From: Clostridia bacterium
GTDB taxonomy: Bacteria; Bacillota; Clostridia; Peptostreptococcales; Anaerovoracaceae
Direction of reading: 5' to 3'
Assembly (NCBI GenBank): GCA_024403215.1
Contig: JAKSSJ010000029.1
Location: 1 to 13,629, forward strand
Length of the DNA stretch: 13,629 nt
Part shown: positions 7,183-13,629 of the stretch, in pieces
Position numbering within the stretch: position 1 is the first letter of the stretch
Layout of the letters: every line of letters begins with the position of its first letter
Translations under genes and position numbers: made by a program
The notes under the pieces: generated by a model
Database searches by the model: none
Told to the model about the DNA's origin: nothing
What the model saw: the letters and a program-made list of their open reading frames with translations, nothing else

Positions 7183-7211
7183 AAAAGGGCGAGCCTTTGG
7201 CTCGTCCTTTT
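7183..7211 (-). terminator. Intergenic hairpin between lipoprotein and permease genes (partial terminator or mRNA stabiliser)
   Basis: Arms 7183-7188 with 7206-7211 and 7190-7195 with 7199-7204 pair around a three-base loop, with one A-C mismatch at 7189/7205: twelve base pairs in all. The flanks are four A and four T, so the structure is nearly symmetric. A hairpin here is expected to cut transcription partly or protect the lipoprotein message, giving more binding protein than permease. A smaller stem (7178-7182 with 7187-7191, loop AAAA) overlaps it and cannot form at the same time. Confidence 0.55.
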
Positions 7212-7237
7212 AGAAATATATTTTTTTAGCTATTTTA

Positions 7238-8083
7238 CTACTTCTCTGGAATACCTTCGAAGATGTTTCCTGTTGAATCTTCGTTTGCCTTTGCAACAAA
7301 CTTATCCATTGATCCATCAGCAAGTGCCTTTGCAATTGCTTCATTGATGCCCTTCATGAGTGCTGCGTTATCCTTTACAACACCAACTGCGGATCCTTCC
7401 TGATCATATGGTACATCAAACTTTACAACAAGGTCTGGATAGCTGATTGCATATGTTTCTGCTACAGCCTTTTCAATGTATGCGCCTTCAATATTTCCTG
7501 CAAGAAGATCTGCAATAATTTCTGTTACCTTTGTTTGTGGAATGATGTCTGCTTTTGGTGAGAATTCATTTGCAAGATCCATCTGAATAGATCCGTTCTG
7601 TGCACCGATCTGGTACTTTGGATTGTTTGTATCTTCAAGACTTGCAAAGAGTGTATCGTTCTTCTTTGCTACGCAGAAGCTTTGGCCTCCCTTGTAGTAT
7701 AAATCGGAGAAGTCCATCTTATCCATACGTGTTGGGTCTGGTGAAAGTCCTGCAAATACGCAGTCAACATTCTTTGCTGCAAGTTCTGCGAGGCATCCAT
7801 CAAAGTCCATTGGGATTACGTCGAGTTCAAGTCCGAGGTAATCTGCTGCATACTGTGCCATTGCTGGGTCGAAGCCTGCAAGTGTATAGTTACCAGCTGC
7901 ATCTACTACATAGAATTCATAAGGTGCAAAGTCTGGTGATGTAGCTACTGTAAGTTTTCCTGGGTTTACAAGTCCGAGTGGATTCTTATCCTCTTGTGGG
8001 CCTTGTGCGTCTTCTTTCTTTCCGCAAGCTGCGAAAGAAAATACCATTGCGAGTGCAAGTAATAATGCTAAAACTTTTTTCAT
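7238..8083 (-). CDS. Amino acid ABC transporter substrate-binding lipoprotein (SBP_bac_3 family)
   Basis: From the ATG at 8081-8083 it encodes 281 residues. It begins with a lysine pair and a hydrophobic stretch ending in the lipobox FAAC, so C20 is lipidated and the protein is held on the outer face of the membrane. An upstream ATG at 8135-8137 would add 18 residues before the signal peptide, but that codon lies inside the promoter spacer, so it is rejected. The mature domain has TVATSPDFAPYEF near the start, AGFDPAMAQYAA, and the AGLSPDPTRMDKMDFSDLYY region, whose arginine should bind the ligand carboxylate. In the segment GAYIEKAVAETY a glutamate stands where many homologues have the aspartate that holds the alpha-amino group. 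Family placement is firm; the ligand is unknown. A hairpin follows the gene. Confidence 0.95.
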   Translation of the reverse strand: MKKVLALLLALAMVFSFAACGKKEDAQGPQEDKNPLGLVNPGKLTVATSPDFAPYEFYVVDAAGNYTLAGFDPAMAQYAADYLGLELDVIPMDFDGCLAELAAKNVDCVFAGLSPDPTRMDKMDFSDLYYKGGQSFCVAKKNDTLFASLEDTNNPKYQIGAQNGSIQMDLANEFSPKADIIPQTKVTEIIADLLAGNIEGAYIEKAVAETYAISYPDLVVKFDVPYDQEGSAVGVVKDNAALMKGINEAIAKALADGSMDKFVAKANEDSTGNIFEGIPEK

Positions 8084-8093
8084 AATATTTAAA

Positions 8094-8100
8094 CTCCTTT
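8094..8100 (-). promoter_or_regulatory. Ribosome binding site fixing the lipoprotein start
   Basis: AAAGGAG on the minus strand, ten bases before the ATG at 8081-8083. The spacer is slightly long, but the site falls after the promoter and directly before the lipoprotein signal peptide, which decides against the more upstream in-frame ATG. Confidence 0.75.
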
Positions 8101-8124
8101 TAATTCCTGAAAAAGTATAGCTGT

Positions 8125-8153
8125 ATTTTACTCGCATATTTATGCAAAGTCAA
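8125..8153 (-). promoter_or_regulatory. Sigma-A promoter of the amino acid transporter operon
   Basis: On the minus strand, TTGACT (-35, five of six matches) lies at 8148-8153 and TAAAAT (-10, five of six) at 8125-8130, with an ideal 17-base spacer. Transcription would start near 8118, leaving a leader of about 35 bases. The spacer is filled by an inverted repeat, so this promoter is probably repressible. Confidence 0.8.
8132..8147. promoter_or_regulatory. Operator-like dyad 1, inside the promoter spacer
   Basis: Minus strand TTGCATAAATATGCGA: half-sites TTGCAT and ATGCGA, one mismatch, four-base centre. It lies exactly between the -35 and -10, a classic repressor position. The pattern is reminiscent of ARG boxes bound by ArgR/AhrC, which are A+T-rich dyads of similar size, but I cannot assign the regulator with confidence. 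Confidence 0.55.
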
Positions 8154-8163
8154 CCCCGTTTTA

Positions 8164-8178
8164 TGCGAATTTTATGCA
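8164..8178. promoter_or_regulatory. Operator-like dyad 2, upstream of the -35
   Basis: Plus strand TGCGAATTTTATGCA, an imperfect dyad sharing the TGCAT and TGCGA half-sites of dyad 1. It lies 11 bases upstream of the -35. A partly overlapping ATGCAT palindrome (8174-8179) follows. Read together with dyads 1 and 3 it suggests a cluster of sites for one regulator. Confidence 0.4.
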
Positions 8179-8192
8179 TAATTCATGATTTT

Positions 8193-8209
8193 TTGCATTT
8201 TTTATGCAA
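8193..8209. promoter_or_regulatory. Operator-like dyad 3, perfect TTGCAT-N5-ATGCAA inverted repeat
   Basis: A perfect 6-5-6 inverted repeat that can be extended on both sides to about 28 bases with one extra base in one arm. It begins right after the stop of the 602-residue gene. Its half-site is the same as in dyad 1, which points to a regulator site. As RNA it could form only an A+U-rich stem without a following U tract, so it is a poor terminator. Confidence 0.55.
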
Positions 8210-8212
8210 AAA

Positions 8213-10021
8213 TCAATGAATAATGCCTTTGTTCTCAACAACATTCTCTTTCTGAAGCTGTTGATTCTTTGCAGCTGCTTCAATCTTCTTTTGCTCTTTT
8301 ACAAACAGATTGTATTTATTTAATGCAACCTTTGTTTGAGCAAGAGGGTCGCCCTCTTTAGAGCAAAGAATCTTCATGTCATCAATCTTCATATTTGTAA
8401 TGAAGGTATTAAAGTGCTTATCATTAAGTATGTCTTGTGTTCCTTTTTTGATAGCGTTTTCCTCAAGAGCCTTGTTCATTTCTTTAGTATTCTTCTTGCT
8501 GCCCTCGCCAAACTTTTGAGTAGCTGCAGTTACATAGAAGAGCTTTGCAATGTTTTCTTTGATTTCCATCTGGTTCTTGGTTATGCTCTGCTCAAGATTC
8601 AATTTAACCTGAGATACAAGATCTGTTTTCTTTGTTTCAACAACCTGAGCCTTTTGATCTTCTTGCTGCTTTATTTCGGTAAGCTTGCCCATGTTGTTCT
8701 CGAAATTATTTATTAAATCCTTAGATTCTAAGATAACGTTTCTTTCTTTGAGCTGCTTTTCGTATGCTTCCTTTCTTGGCTTATGGCCTGTTCTTAGGCT
8801 TGTAAACCAGTCTGCAATTGATCCCATCCATCCAACTGATTGTGGCATATCAGGAACGGCCTTATTCTTAATCTTAGCATTATCCTTAAGCATATCCATT
8901 CTTGTGTATGGCATGTCTTCGGATAACTTAAATTTTAATTCGATTTCAGGATGATCCGGATGAACAAGGGTTACATTTGAATCTTTGTCTCTGGCGCCAA
9001 GAATGTTATAGAAAGTCTTCAGATCTCCTGTTTTTGGATTCTTGACCATAAAATCCTCTGGGTTTAGACCCATCTCTCTAATATGATTCTTTATGGCATT
9101 GACCTCACCGTTAAGTGCAGCATTCTTTACAACACTTGCGTTTTCAAAACTATTGACAAAAGTCGTTAACGATGGTGGCATATTGTCAGTTTCACCTATG
9201 TCATTCATAATGTCTGGATGTTCATATGAGTCGTAATACGGATAACCTACGCCATATATATTATCAAGTCGCAGCTTTAAGTATGTAATATAGTCTCCGC
9301 ATGCATTGTAGGCATCCATTATCTGAGAGCATTCTTCAGCCTCAATACCCCACGCAGCAAAGTTACCTTTAATATTGTCAAACTGTCCCTGAAGTAGTGC
9401 TAGGGCGTGAATATCCCCTGCCTTGTCAGCAAGCTCCTCATCTGTCATGTCAGTAGTAGCTAGTTTTTCAAGATCAAGAACATGTAACCTTCTAAGGTAC
9501 CCTCTATGAAGCTCTACAAAATCTTCTTTATCCTTTTTAACCTGTTCAACAACCTTTGGGTCCTCTGATAAAAAGGCTGCTGAATCCGGTTTAAAATCTC
9601 CATTTTGAGCTCTTACAATAAGATCTGTTACTCTTTGGTTAAACGGAAGATCCACCTCTGGGTCTCCAGTTACCTTCATTATTGCATCAGAAAAATAGCG
9701 CTCACCAAAATCTCTAGTCCTATGGCTGTCATACTTTCTCCTATAGTAGTATCCCCTTGAAAAATTATCGACAACCTTTTTTTGCAGTGCTTTTCTTTCT
9801 TCTATTTTTTCACGACTAAAAGGCTTACACGCTTTAAGACCCTTACGCTTTACATACGCATTTAGTTCATCAAGCTGGTCCCTGTCATAGAATGGTTTGA
9901 GATTTGCATATACAGCTGCAAGAAATTTTTCCTCTGTTTCAGTTGCTTCCTCTGGAATGCTTGAAAAAGTAATAGACTTTCCCTCAAGTGATCCGCCGTT
10001 TACTAATCCCTCTAATATCAT
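8213..10021 (-). CDS. Unrecognised 602-residue soluble protein, second gene of a pair
   Basis: I do not recognise this protein. It has no signal peptide or membrane segment and is mostly charged and helical. An N-terminal part (1-~180) holds a tyrosine/arginine-rich patch (SRGYYYRRKYDSHRTRDFGERYF, about 88-110). A middle part (~190-270) ends in the aromatic stretch YGVGYPYYDSYEHPD. Then comes a more globular stretch with MGLNPEDFMVKNPKTGDLKTFYNILGARD (about 317-345). Residues ~389-425 are an unusual tryptophan-containing amphipathic segment (SVGWMGSIADWFTSLRTGHKPRK), followed by a probable coiled coil (~425-500). The last ~90 residues look related to the end of the upstream 985-residue protein. 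The ATG has a good AAAGGAG site with a six- to seven-base spacer and lies 49 bases after that gene, so the two form an operon. Function unknown. Confidence 0.85.
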   Translation of the reverse strand: MILEGLVNGGSLEGKSITFSSIPEEATETEEKFLAAVYANLKPFYDRDQLDELNAYVKRKGLKACKPFSREKIEERKALQKKVVDNFSRGYYYRRKYDSHRTRDFGERYFSDAIMKVTGDPEVDLPFNQRVTDLIVRAQNGDFKPDSAAFLSEDPKVVEQVKKDKEDFVELHRGYLRRLHVLDLEKLATTDMTDEELADKAGDIHALALLQGQFDNIKGNFAAWGIEAEECSQIMDAYNACGDYITYLKLRLDNIYGVGYPYYDSYEHPDIMNDIGETDNMPPSLTTFVNSFENASVVKNAALNGEVNAIKNHIREMGLNPEDFMVKNPKTGDLKTFYNILGARDKDSNVTLVHPDHPEIELKFKLSEDMPYTRMDMLKDNAKIKNKAVPDMPQSVGWMGSIADWFTSLRTGHKPRKEAYEKQLKERNVILESKDLINNFENNMGKLTEIKQQEDQKAQVVETKKTDLVSQVKLNLEQSITKNQMEIKENIAKLFYVTAATQKFGEGSKKNTKEMNKALEENAIKKGTQDILNDKHFNTFITNMKIDDMKILCSKEGDPLAQTKVALNKYNLFVKEQKKIEAAAKNQQLQKENVVENKGIIH

Positions 10022-10070
10022 TGTTTTCTCCTTTACTTTATCTCAATACACTACTTTTCAGCTATCCATT

Positions 10071-13028
10071 TTAGAGCAGTGGCACCAGAGCTTCTTTGTT
10101 TTTGTTGTCGTTTTTATTAACTTTTGGTGCTTTTTCTTTTTCAGTCATTCTTGCGTCAAGCATAGCATCATCAAGCTCGGATTGTTTAAACGTTTTTGTT
10201 ACATCCTTTAACATCGACTTAGCCATATCAACCAACGGCTTATCAGCAAACATAACGCATTCTCTTACCTCTGTAAGTTTCATCGTGCACATTTCTTTGA
10301 ATGTTTTTGTTTGTTTAATACTATTAACTAGTCTCTCGCTAAAATCTTCGTGACCAAGTAGTTTAAGAGATGGGCTCTGAAGCTCACCGACTGAGAGGCA
10401 TTGCTTCTTATCATTATTAACAACCATAGAAGCTATCTTTGATGCCATATAGTCTGCATACATATCTCTTAATTCATTTGGAGTGTCGCATTTGTTGTTA
10501 AGAATTCTGCTCTTTGCAATTAGTCCTTTTTCATGAATCCTATTCAGTTCGCGCGATTGCTTCATATAGCTTGCTGCACCAATGAAGCTCTTTGAAAATT
10601 CGTTCTTGCTATTCTGCGCAATTGGCTTTGTAAATTTTCTATACTCTTTATCAACCTGATACTCTACTGTGTTTGTTGCTTCGTGCAGCGATGGCGCAAT
10701 AGATGGATTATCATTGTTGTATATTGAAAGCGATGCAAGGGTTTGCATTGCCTCACCATACATGCTCATGAGTGCCAGCGGCTTTGGTGAATCACCAAGA
10801 GCTTCTTTTCTTACTTGCTCAAAAGTAACATGGGCCTTCTCGATAAACTCCTGTACATCACCTCTATTTTTGAAATCTGTATCAGTAAGGAAATTCGTGA
10901 TGAACTTCAGCTTGTTTTCATATGGAGAAGCATTGCCTGGGAATTCTTCTGCAGGAAGACCTAAAATAGAAATCTGTGCAACTTCTACATCATTTTTAAC
11001 AGCTCTCCAGCCTATCTTTTTTGCCCTTCCTTCCATCACCTTATTCTTTTCGGCAATAACATTAGGGTCGGTTGATTTCTTCCACTCTAATGGATCTTCA
11101 ATGTTTCTTAGTGGATCATTTCCCCAGCGCTGCGCTATTATAATATCCTGCTCTTTGCTAAGGTCCTTGCGAGCATTATAAACACGCTCTTCATCTTGCT
11201 GTGCTTCTTCTTTTAGCTCGTTTGAAGTTATGCCAACGTCCTTATACTTTTTATCAAACTCCTCGTCTTTCTTGGCAAAGTCCTTTGTTCTATTGTCTTT
11301 ATCTTCTCTAAATTTTTGTCTTTCCTCTTGTTCCTTAACTCTTTCTTTTTGGCGCCTCTTTTCTTCTTCTTCCTCTTTGCGCCACTTCTCTTCTAACGCA
11401 TCTTTTCTAGTTGTAGCTAATACAATACATTCTTTAGTAGCTGCAATACCTTCATCCATTTCTTCTTTGAATTGTTCAAGCTCTGCTTTATCAAGAATTT
11501 TTTCGGCATCTTTTTTGATTTTTTCTAAAGTTTCAGAAAGCTCTTGGAACTTTTCTAAAGTTTCTTCGTCTGGAAAGAGCTTGCTGACATTTTCGCGATA
11601 CTGCTTTGCAAACTTGCACAGTATTCCTGCTGTATTTATAGCATCTAGCTGCGTAATTGCACCATTGTTAGATGGAACTATTTTCTTCAGCTCGTACTGG
11701 AAGGCAAACATATTATTACTGAGGTTATAACCTCTTTCACGATCACCAAGTTCTTTTTCTCCGCGAACGTATGCATCCAGTTCTTTTCCAATTTCTTTTA
11801 TCTCGTCAACATATCTTTTTGACGCGCCACCCATCATTTCACCTGGGTTTTCTTGCTCATATCTTGCAGCTGCGTCCTTTTCTTCAATAACAACTTGCTT
11901 TGCATACTTTAAAGCTTCTGCATAGAGCTGCTCGTCAGAAATAGTATCAGCAAGTTCCTTCATCTTAGCGTCAGGATCTACGTCTTTTGGAAGTCCATTT
12001 GGATATGCCTTATCCATCAGCTCAAAGGTCATCCTGTCTTTAACAGTTGCAAGAACATCGTCAACTGAAATATCAGAACCCTGCAGCGCAGCAAAAATTT
12101 TGCCCTTTGCATTCTGGACAAAATTATGCCTATATATTTTTGCATTATCATATTGTGCGCTTGGTGCCTCGTCATAAGTAACTATTTCCCAATCAGAGTC
12201 TGGCATCACGGCAAGCTCGGCCTCAGCCTTCCACTTCTTTTCGTATACTAAAAGATTATTTATGAGTTTTTGCTTATGCTTTAATGCAGCAAGGAATGGG
12301 CCTTTTGGAGGGAACTTCCACTTTTCAACTTTATCATTGTATGTGTATCCTCTGTATGGAACTTTGATATTATCGCTGTTTCCCTTTGCCTTGTCTTCCT
12401 TAGCCTTTTTATCATTTTTATAATCTTCTATATCAACAATGTCATACTCGCAGGACAAATCATTAAGCACGTTGGTAATCTCTGCGCCCGCGTGAAGTAA
12501 TGCCCAATTACTGAGTATGAATGATCTTGCCTCTTCTTCTGATTTCGGAACTAAATCTTCATCCCTTAACTTTAGTATATCCTCGCACATGTTAGAGATG
12601 ATATTTGCTCTAGCAACAATACGTCCTGAATCATACCCATTAATGAGGTCGCTATATCTATCCTGGGTACTGTTGCTTAGAGTAGTATAATAATATGGCC
12701 ATACCTTCTTAAGATAGTTTGGAACTTCTGGATATTTTTCCAAACCTCTTTCTTTTGTTTTAATTTCATCGACAGTATCAATGAATCTTTGGCGTTCTGA
12801 TTTTTTTGACTGACTTTGTTTAACAACGTTTTCTAAATCTTTTTCGTTGATTTCTTCGGCGTCGCCATTCCACAAAAGAAGTGCATAGTAAGTATCCTGC
12901 ACCTTCCTTGCTGCTGCAGTATCTATCTTCTCTTCAGCTATTAACATCTTATACTGATTCTTCAGCATAGAAATGTAATCATTAAACCCTACAACATTAC
13001 CCTTTTTTGTCTTAATACGCTTTGGCAT
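10071..13028 (-). CDS. Unrecognised 985-residue soluble, partly coiled-coil protein, first gene of a pair
   Basis: I do not recognise this protein. It starts with a basic segment (MPKRIKTKKG) and has no signal peptide or membrane span. Helical, charged regions alternate with more globular ones. A lysine-rich low-complexity linker lies at ~203-220 (YKNDKKAKEDKAKGNSDN) before an aromatic patch (VPYRGYTYNDKVEKWKFPPKG, ~223-243). Residues ~487-595 are a long coiled coil, densest at 543-580 where Glu, Lys and Arg dominate. Residues ~635-660 carry RWGNDPLRNIEDPLEWK. The end (~850-945) resembles the end of the 602-residue protein; the final ~25 residues are a charged, Asn/Lys-rich tail. The ATG is preceded by an AGGGGGG site and an extended -10 promoter, so it heads its own operon. 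The open frame over nearly 3 kb with even codon use leaves no doubt that it is a gene; the function is unknown. Confidence 0.88.
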   Translation of the reverse strand: MPKRIKTKKGNVVGFNDYISMLKNQYKMLIAEEKIDTAAARKVQDTYYALLLWNGDAEEINEKDLENVVKQSQSKKSERQRFIDTVDEIKTKERGLEKYPEVPNYLKKVWPYYYTTLSNSTQDRYSDLINGYDSGRIVARANIISNMCEDILKLRDEDLVPKSEEEARSFILSNWALLHAGAEITNVLNDLSCEYDIVDIEDYKNDKKAKEDKAKGNSDNIKVPYRGYTYNDKVEKWKFPPKGPFLAALKHKQKLINNLLVYEKKWKAEAELAVMPDSDWEIVTYDEAPSAQYDNAKIYRHNFVQNAKGKIFAALQGSDISVDDVLATVKDRMTFELMDKAYPNGLPKDVDPDAKMKELADTISDEQLYAEALKYAKQVVIEEKDAAARYEQENPGEMMGGASKRYVDEIKEIGKELDAYVRGEKELGDRERGYNLSNNMFAFQYELKKIVPSNNGAITQLDAINTAGILCKFAKQYRENVSKLFPDEETLEKFQELSETLEKIKKDAEKILDKAELEQFKEEMDEGIAATKECIVLATTRKDALEEKWRKEEEEEKRRQKERVKEQEERQKFREDKDNRTKDFAKKDEEFDKKYKDVGITSNELKEEAQQDEERVYNARKDLSKEQDIIIAQRWGNDPLRNIEDPLEWKKSTDPNVIAEKNKVMEGRAKKIGWRAVKNDVEVAQISILGLPAEEFPGNASPYENKLKFITNFLTDTDFKNRGDVQEFIEKAHVTFEQVRKEALGDSPKPLALMSMYGEAMQTLASLSIYNNDNPSIAPSLHEATNTVEYQVDKEYRKFTKPIAQNSKNEFSKSFIGAASYMKQSRELNRIHEKGLIAKSRILNNKCDTPNELRDMYADYMASKIASMVVNNDKKQCLSVGELQSPSLKLLGHEDFSERLVNSIKQTKTFKEMCTMKLTEVRECVMFADKPLVDMAKSMLKDVTKTFKQSELDDAMLDARMTEKEKAPKVNKNDNKNKEALVPLL

Positions 13029-13056
13029 TTCCTTCCCCCCTATACGTTACTGTATT

Positions 13057-13065
13057 ATTATACCA
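13057..13065 (-). promoter_or_regulatory. Extended -10 promoter of the large unknown operon
   Basis: Minus strand TGGTATAAT: a perfect TATAAT (13057-13062) with the TGn extension. No good -35 is seen at 16-18 bases, as is common for extended -10 promoters. It lies about 28 bases upstream of the 985-residue gene start. A G-rich ribosome site (AGGGGGG, 13035-13041) comes between. Confidence 0.65.
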
Positions 13066-13137
13066 TATTTACACAAAAAATCACTGAAAATCGCAAAATT
13101 ATGTCACCACCCAGCTTTCCCCCGGCCCTGCAAAAGC

Positions 13138-13172
13138 ATAAAAAAAGAAGATACCCAAAATGGATATCTTCT
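13138..13172 (-). terminator. Rho-independent terminator of the DUF4353 gene
   Basis: An 11-base-pair stem (13162-13172 with 13146-13156, one G-T wobble) closes a five-base loop (13157-13161) and is followed on the minus strand by a run of T (13140-13145). It lies 12 bases after the DUF4353 stop codon and cleanly separates that gene from the large unknown operon. Confidence 0.9.
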
Positions 13173-13184
13173 CTTTTGCCTTTG

Positions 13185-13629
13185 TCACTTTTTAAAGCCT
13201 TCAGGTGGTTCGCCCGGAAAACCAGCTGGTTTTTCCTTTCTTTCACCGGAATCAAACTCGCCTTGCTGGCCGCCAGGGTTAAACTCGCCCCGTGGACCTC
13301 CTTGATTAAATCCACCTTGTGGATCATTTGGCCTCATCATGCCGCCTTTAATTCCTGCCGTGTTTTCAATAACTGTAGCTTTCTCGTCTACAAATGTGCC
13401 GTCCTCAGAATCCAACATATCATCTGCAACAGAAGGGCTGGCACCGGCAATTATGCCGCCGTTTATATTGATGTATCCATTAGAATCAATTACATCGCCC
13501 TCTGCGCCCTGGCCTGCAAAGATTGTCAAGCGTCCGCTATTTAATGTGAACACCGAAACATGATCTTCGTTGACATTGATACCATCGTCCTCAGACACTA
13601 TGTTAATATACCCACCATTGATTGTCAGA
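13185..13629 (-). CDS. C-terminal part of a Cthe_2159-type (DUF4353) carbohydrate-binding protein; 5' end outside window
   Basis: The last 147 codons of a gene whose frame is open at the right edge. It reads LTINGGYINIVSEDDGIN at the edge and later VIDSNGYININGGIIAGA. These are repeats of the form 'INGG-x-I-x-I-x-SxDDGI(D/N)SNG', the rungs of the right-handed beta-helix in Cthe_2159/PF14262 proteins. From family knowledge these are exported, Ca2+-binding surface proteins that bind cellulose or acidic polysaccharides. The acidic DDG/DSNG residues are the likely Ca2+ ligands. After residue ~105 of the visible part comes a Gly/Pro/Gln-rich tail with a repeated (G)EFNPGGQQ-like unit and a charged PEGFKK end. 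The tail has no LPXTG anchor. The start, signal peptide and most of the helix are missing from view. The GTG at 13596-13598 is internal, not the start. Confidence 0.82.
   Translation of the reverse strand, partial: LTINGGYINIVSEDDGINVNEDHVSVFTLNSGRLTIFAGQGAEGDVIDSNGYININGGIIAGASPSVADDMLDSEDGTFVDEKATVIENTAGIKGGMMRPNDPQGGFNQGGPRGEFNPGGQQGEFDSGERKEKPAGFPGEPPEGFKK

Noticed and set aside
7131..7211. CRISPR-like repeat array.
   Set aside because: Only two copies of a ten-base repeat exist, with no regular spacers and no cas genes in the window.
8081..8137. Longer form of the binding protein starting at the upstream in-frame ATG (8135-8137).
   Set aside because: That ATG lies in the spacer between the -35 and -10 of a strong promoter and would put 18 polar residues ahead of a lipoprotein signal peptide. 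The ribosome site at 8094-8100 serves the internal ATG.
8084..8212. Riboswitch or T-box leader before the transporter operon.
   Set aside because: The promoter leaves a leader of only about 35 bases, too short for a T-box, lysine or glycine riboswitch, and no conserved core is seen.
10669..11730. Plus-strand open frames of 166-170 codons opposite the 985-residue gene.
   Set aside because: They are serine- and leucine-rich mirror images of a charged coiled-coil gene (Glu/Lys codons read backwards give Phe/Leu/Ser), with no ribosome site or family resemblance.
13101..13544. Plus-strand 147-codon frame and an overlapping minus-strand 89-codon frame near the right edge.
   Set aside because: Both run across the terminator and the DUF4353 reading frame, which is clearly real from its beta-helix repeats; they have no credible translation signals.

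Overview
The window looks like chromosomal DNA from a low-G+C Gram-positive of the class Clostridia, probably a gut or rumen Lachnospiraceae-type organism. The grounds are A+T-rich third codon positions, strong AGGAG-type ribosome binding sites, a Gram-positive lipoprotein solute-binding protein, short Rho-independent terminators, and a Cthe_2159-type (DUF4353) carbohydrate-binding protein. This placement is inference; no rRNA or tRNA gene is present to fix it. Every gene I accept lies on the minus strand, so transcription runs from high to low coordinates.

Region by region, in the direction of transcription: (1) 13629-13185 is the 3' end of a DUF4353 beta-helix protein with a Gly/Pro-rich tail, closed by a strong terminator at 13138-13172. 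(2) 13028-8213 is a two-gene operon of large unrecognised soluble proteins (985 and 602 residues). It is preceded by an extended -10 promoter and good ribosome binding sites. The C-terminal ~90 residues of the two proteins look related to each other. (3) 8210-8084 is a regulatory region with a near-consensus sigma-A promoter and three TGCAT-type inverted repeats, one filling the -35/-10 spacer. (4) 8083-4374 is a polar amino acid ABC transporter operon: lipoprotein, permease, ATPase, then an M20 metallopeptidase. A hairpin and a possible 18-codon small ORF lie between the lipoprotein and permease genes. It ends in a terminator that overlaps the last stop codon, followed by a very G+C-rich second hairpin. 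(5) 4240-1 is a tightly packed glycan operon that runs off the left edge: a PglE-like sugar aminotransferase, a PglC-like phosphoglycosyltransferase, an ATP-grasp enzyme, a HAD hydrolase and a GT4 glycosyltransferase (5' part only).

How the genes work together: the transporter imports a polar amino acid or small peptide-like compound, and the M20 enzyme may cleave an N-acyl or peptide bond in it after uptake. The glycan operon would make an amino-sugar nucleotide, load it onto undecaprenyl phosphate and extend it for a capsule, exopolysaccharide or glycoprotein. The ATP-grasp/HAD pair may supply or attach an unusual substituent. The large unknown pair is the least explained part of the window and the best candidate for something undescribed.
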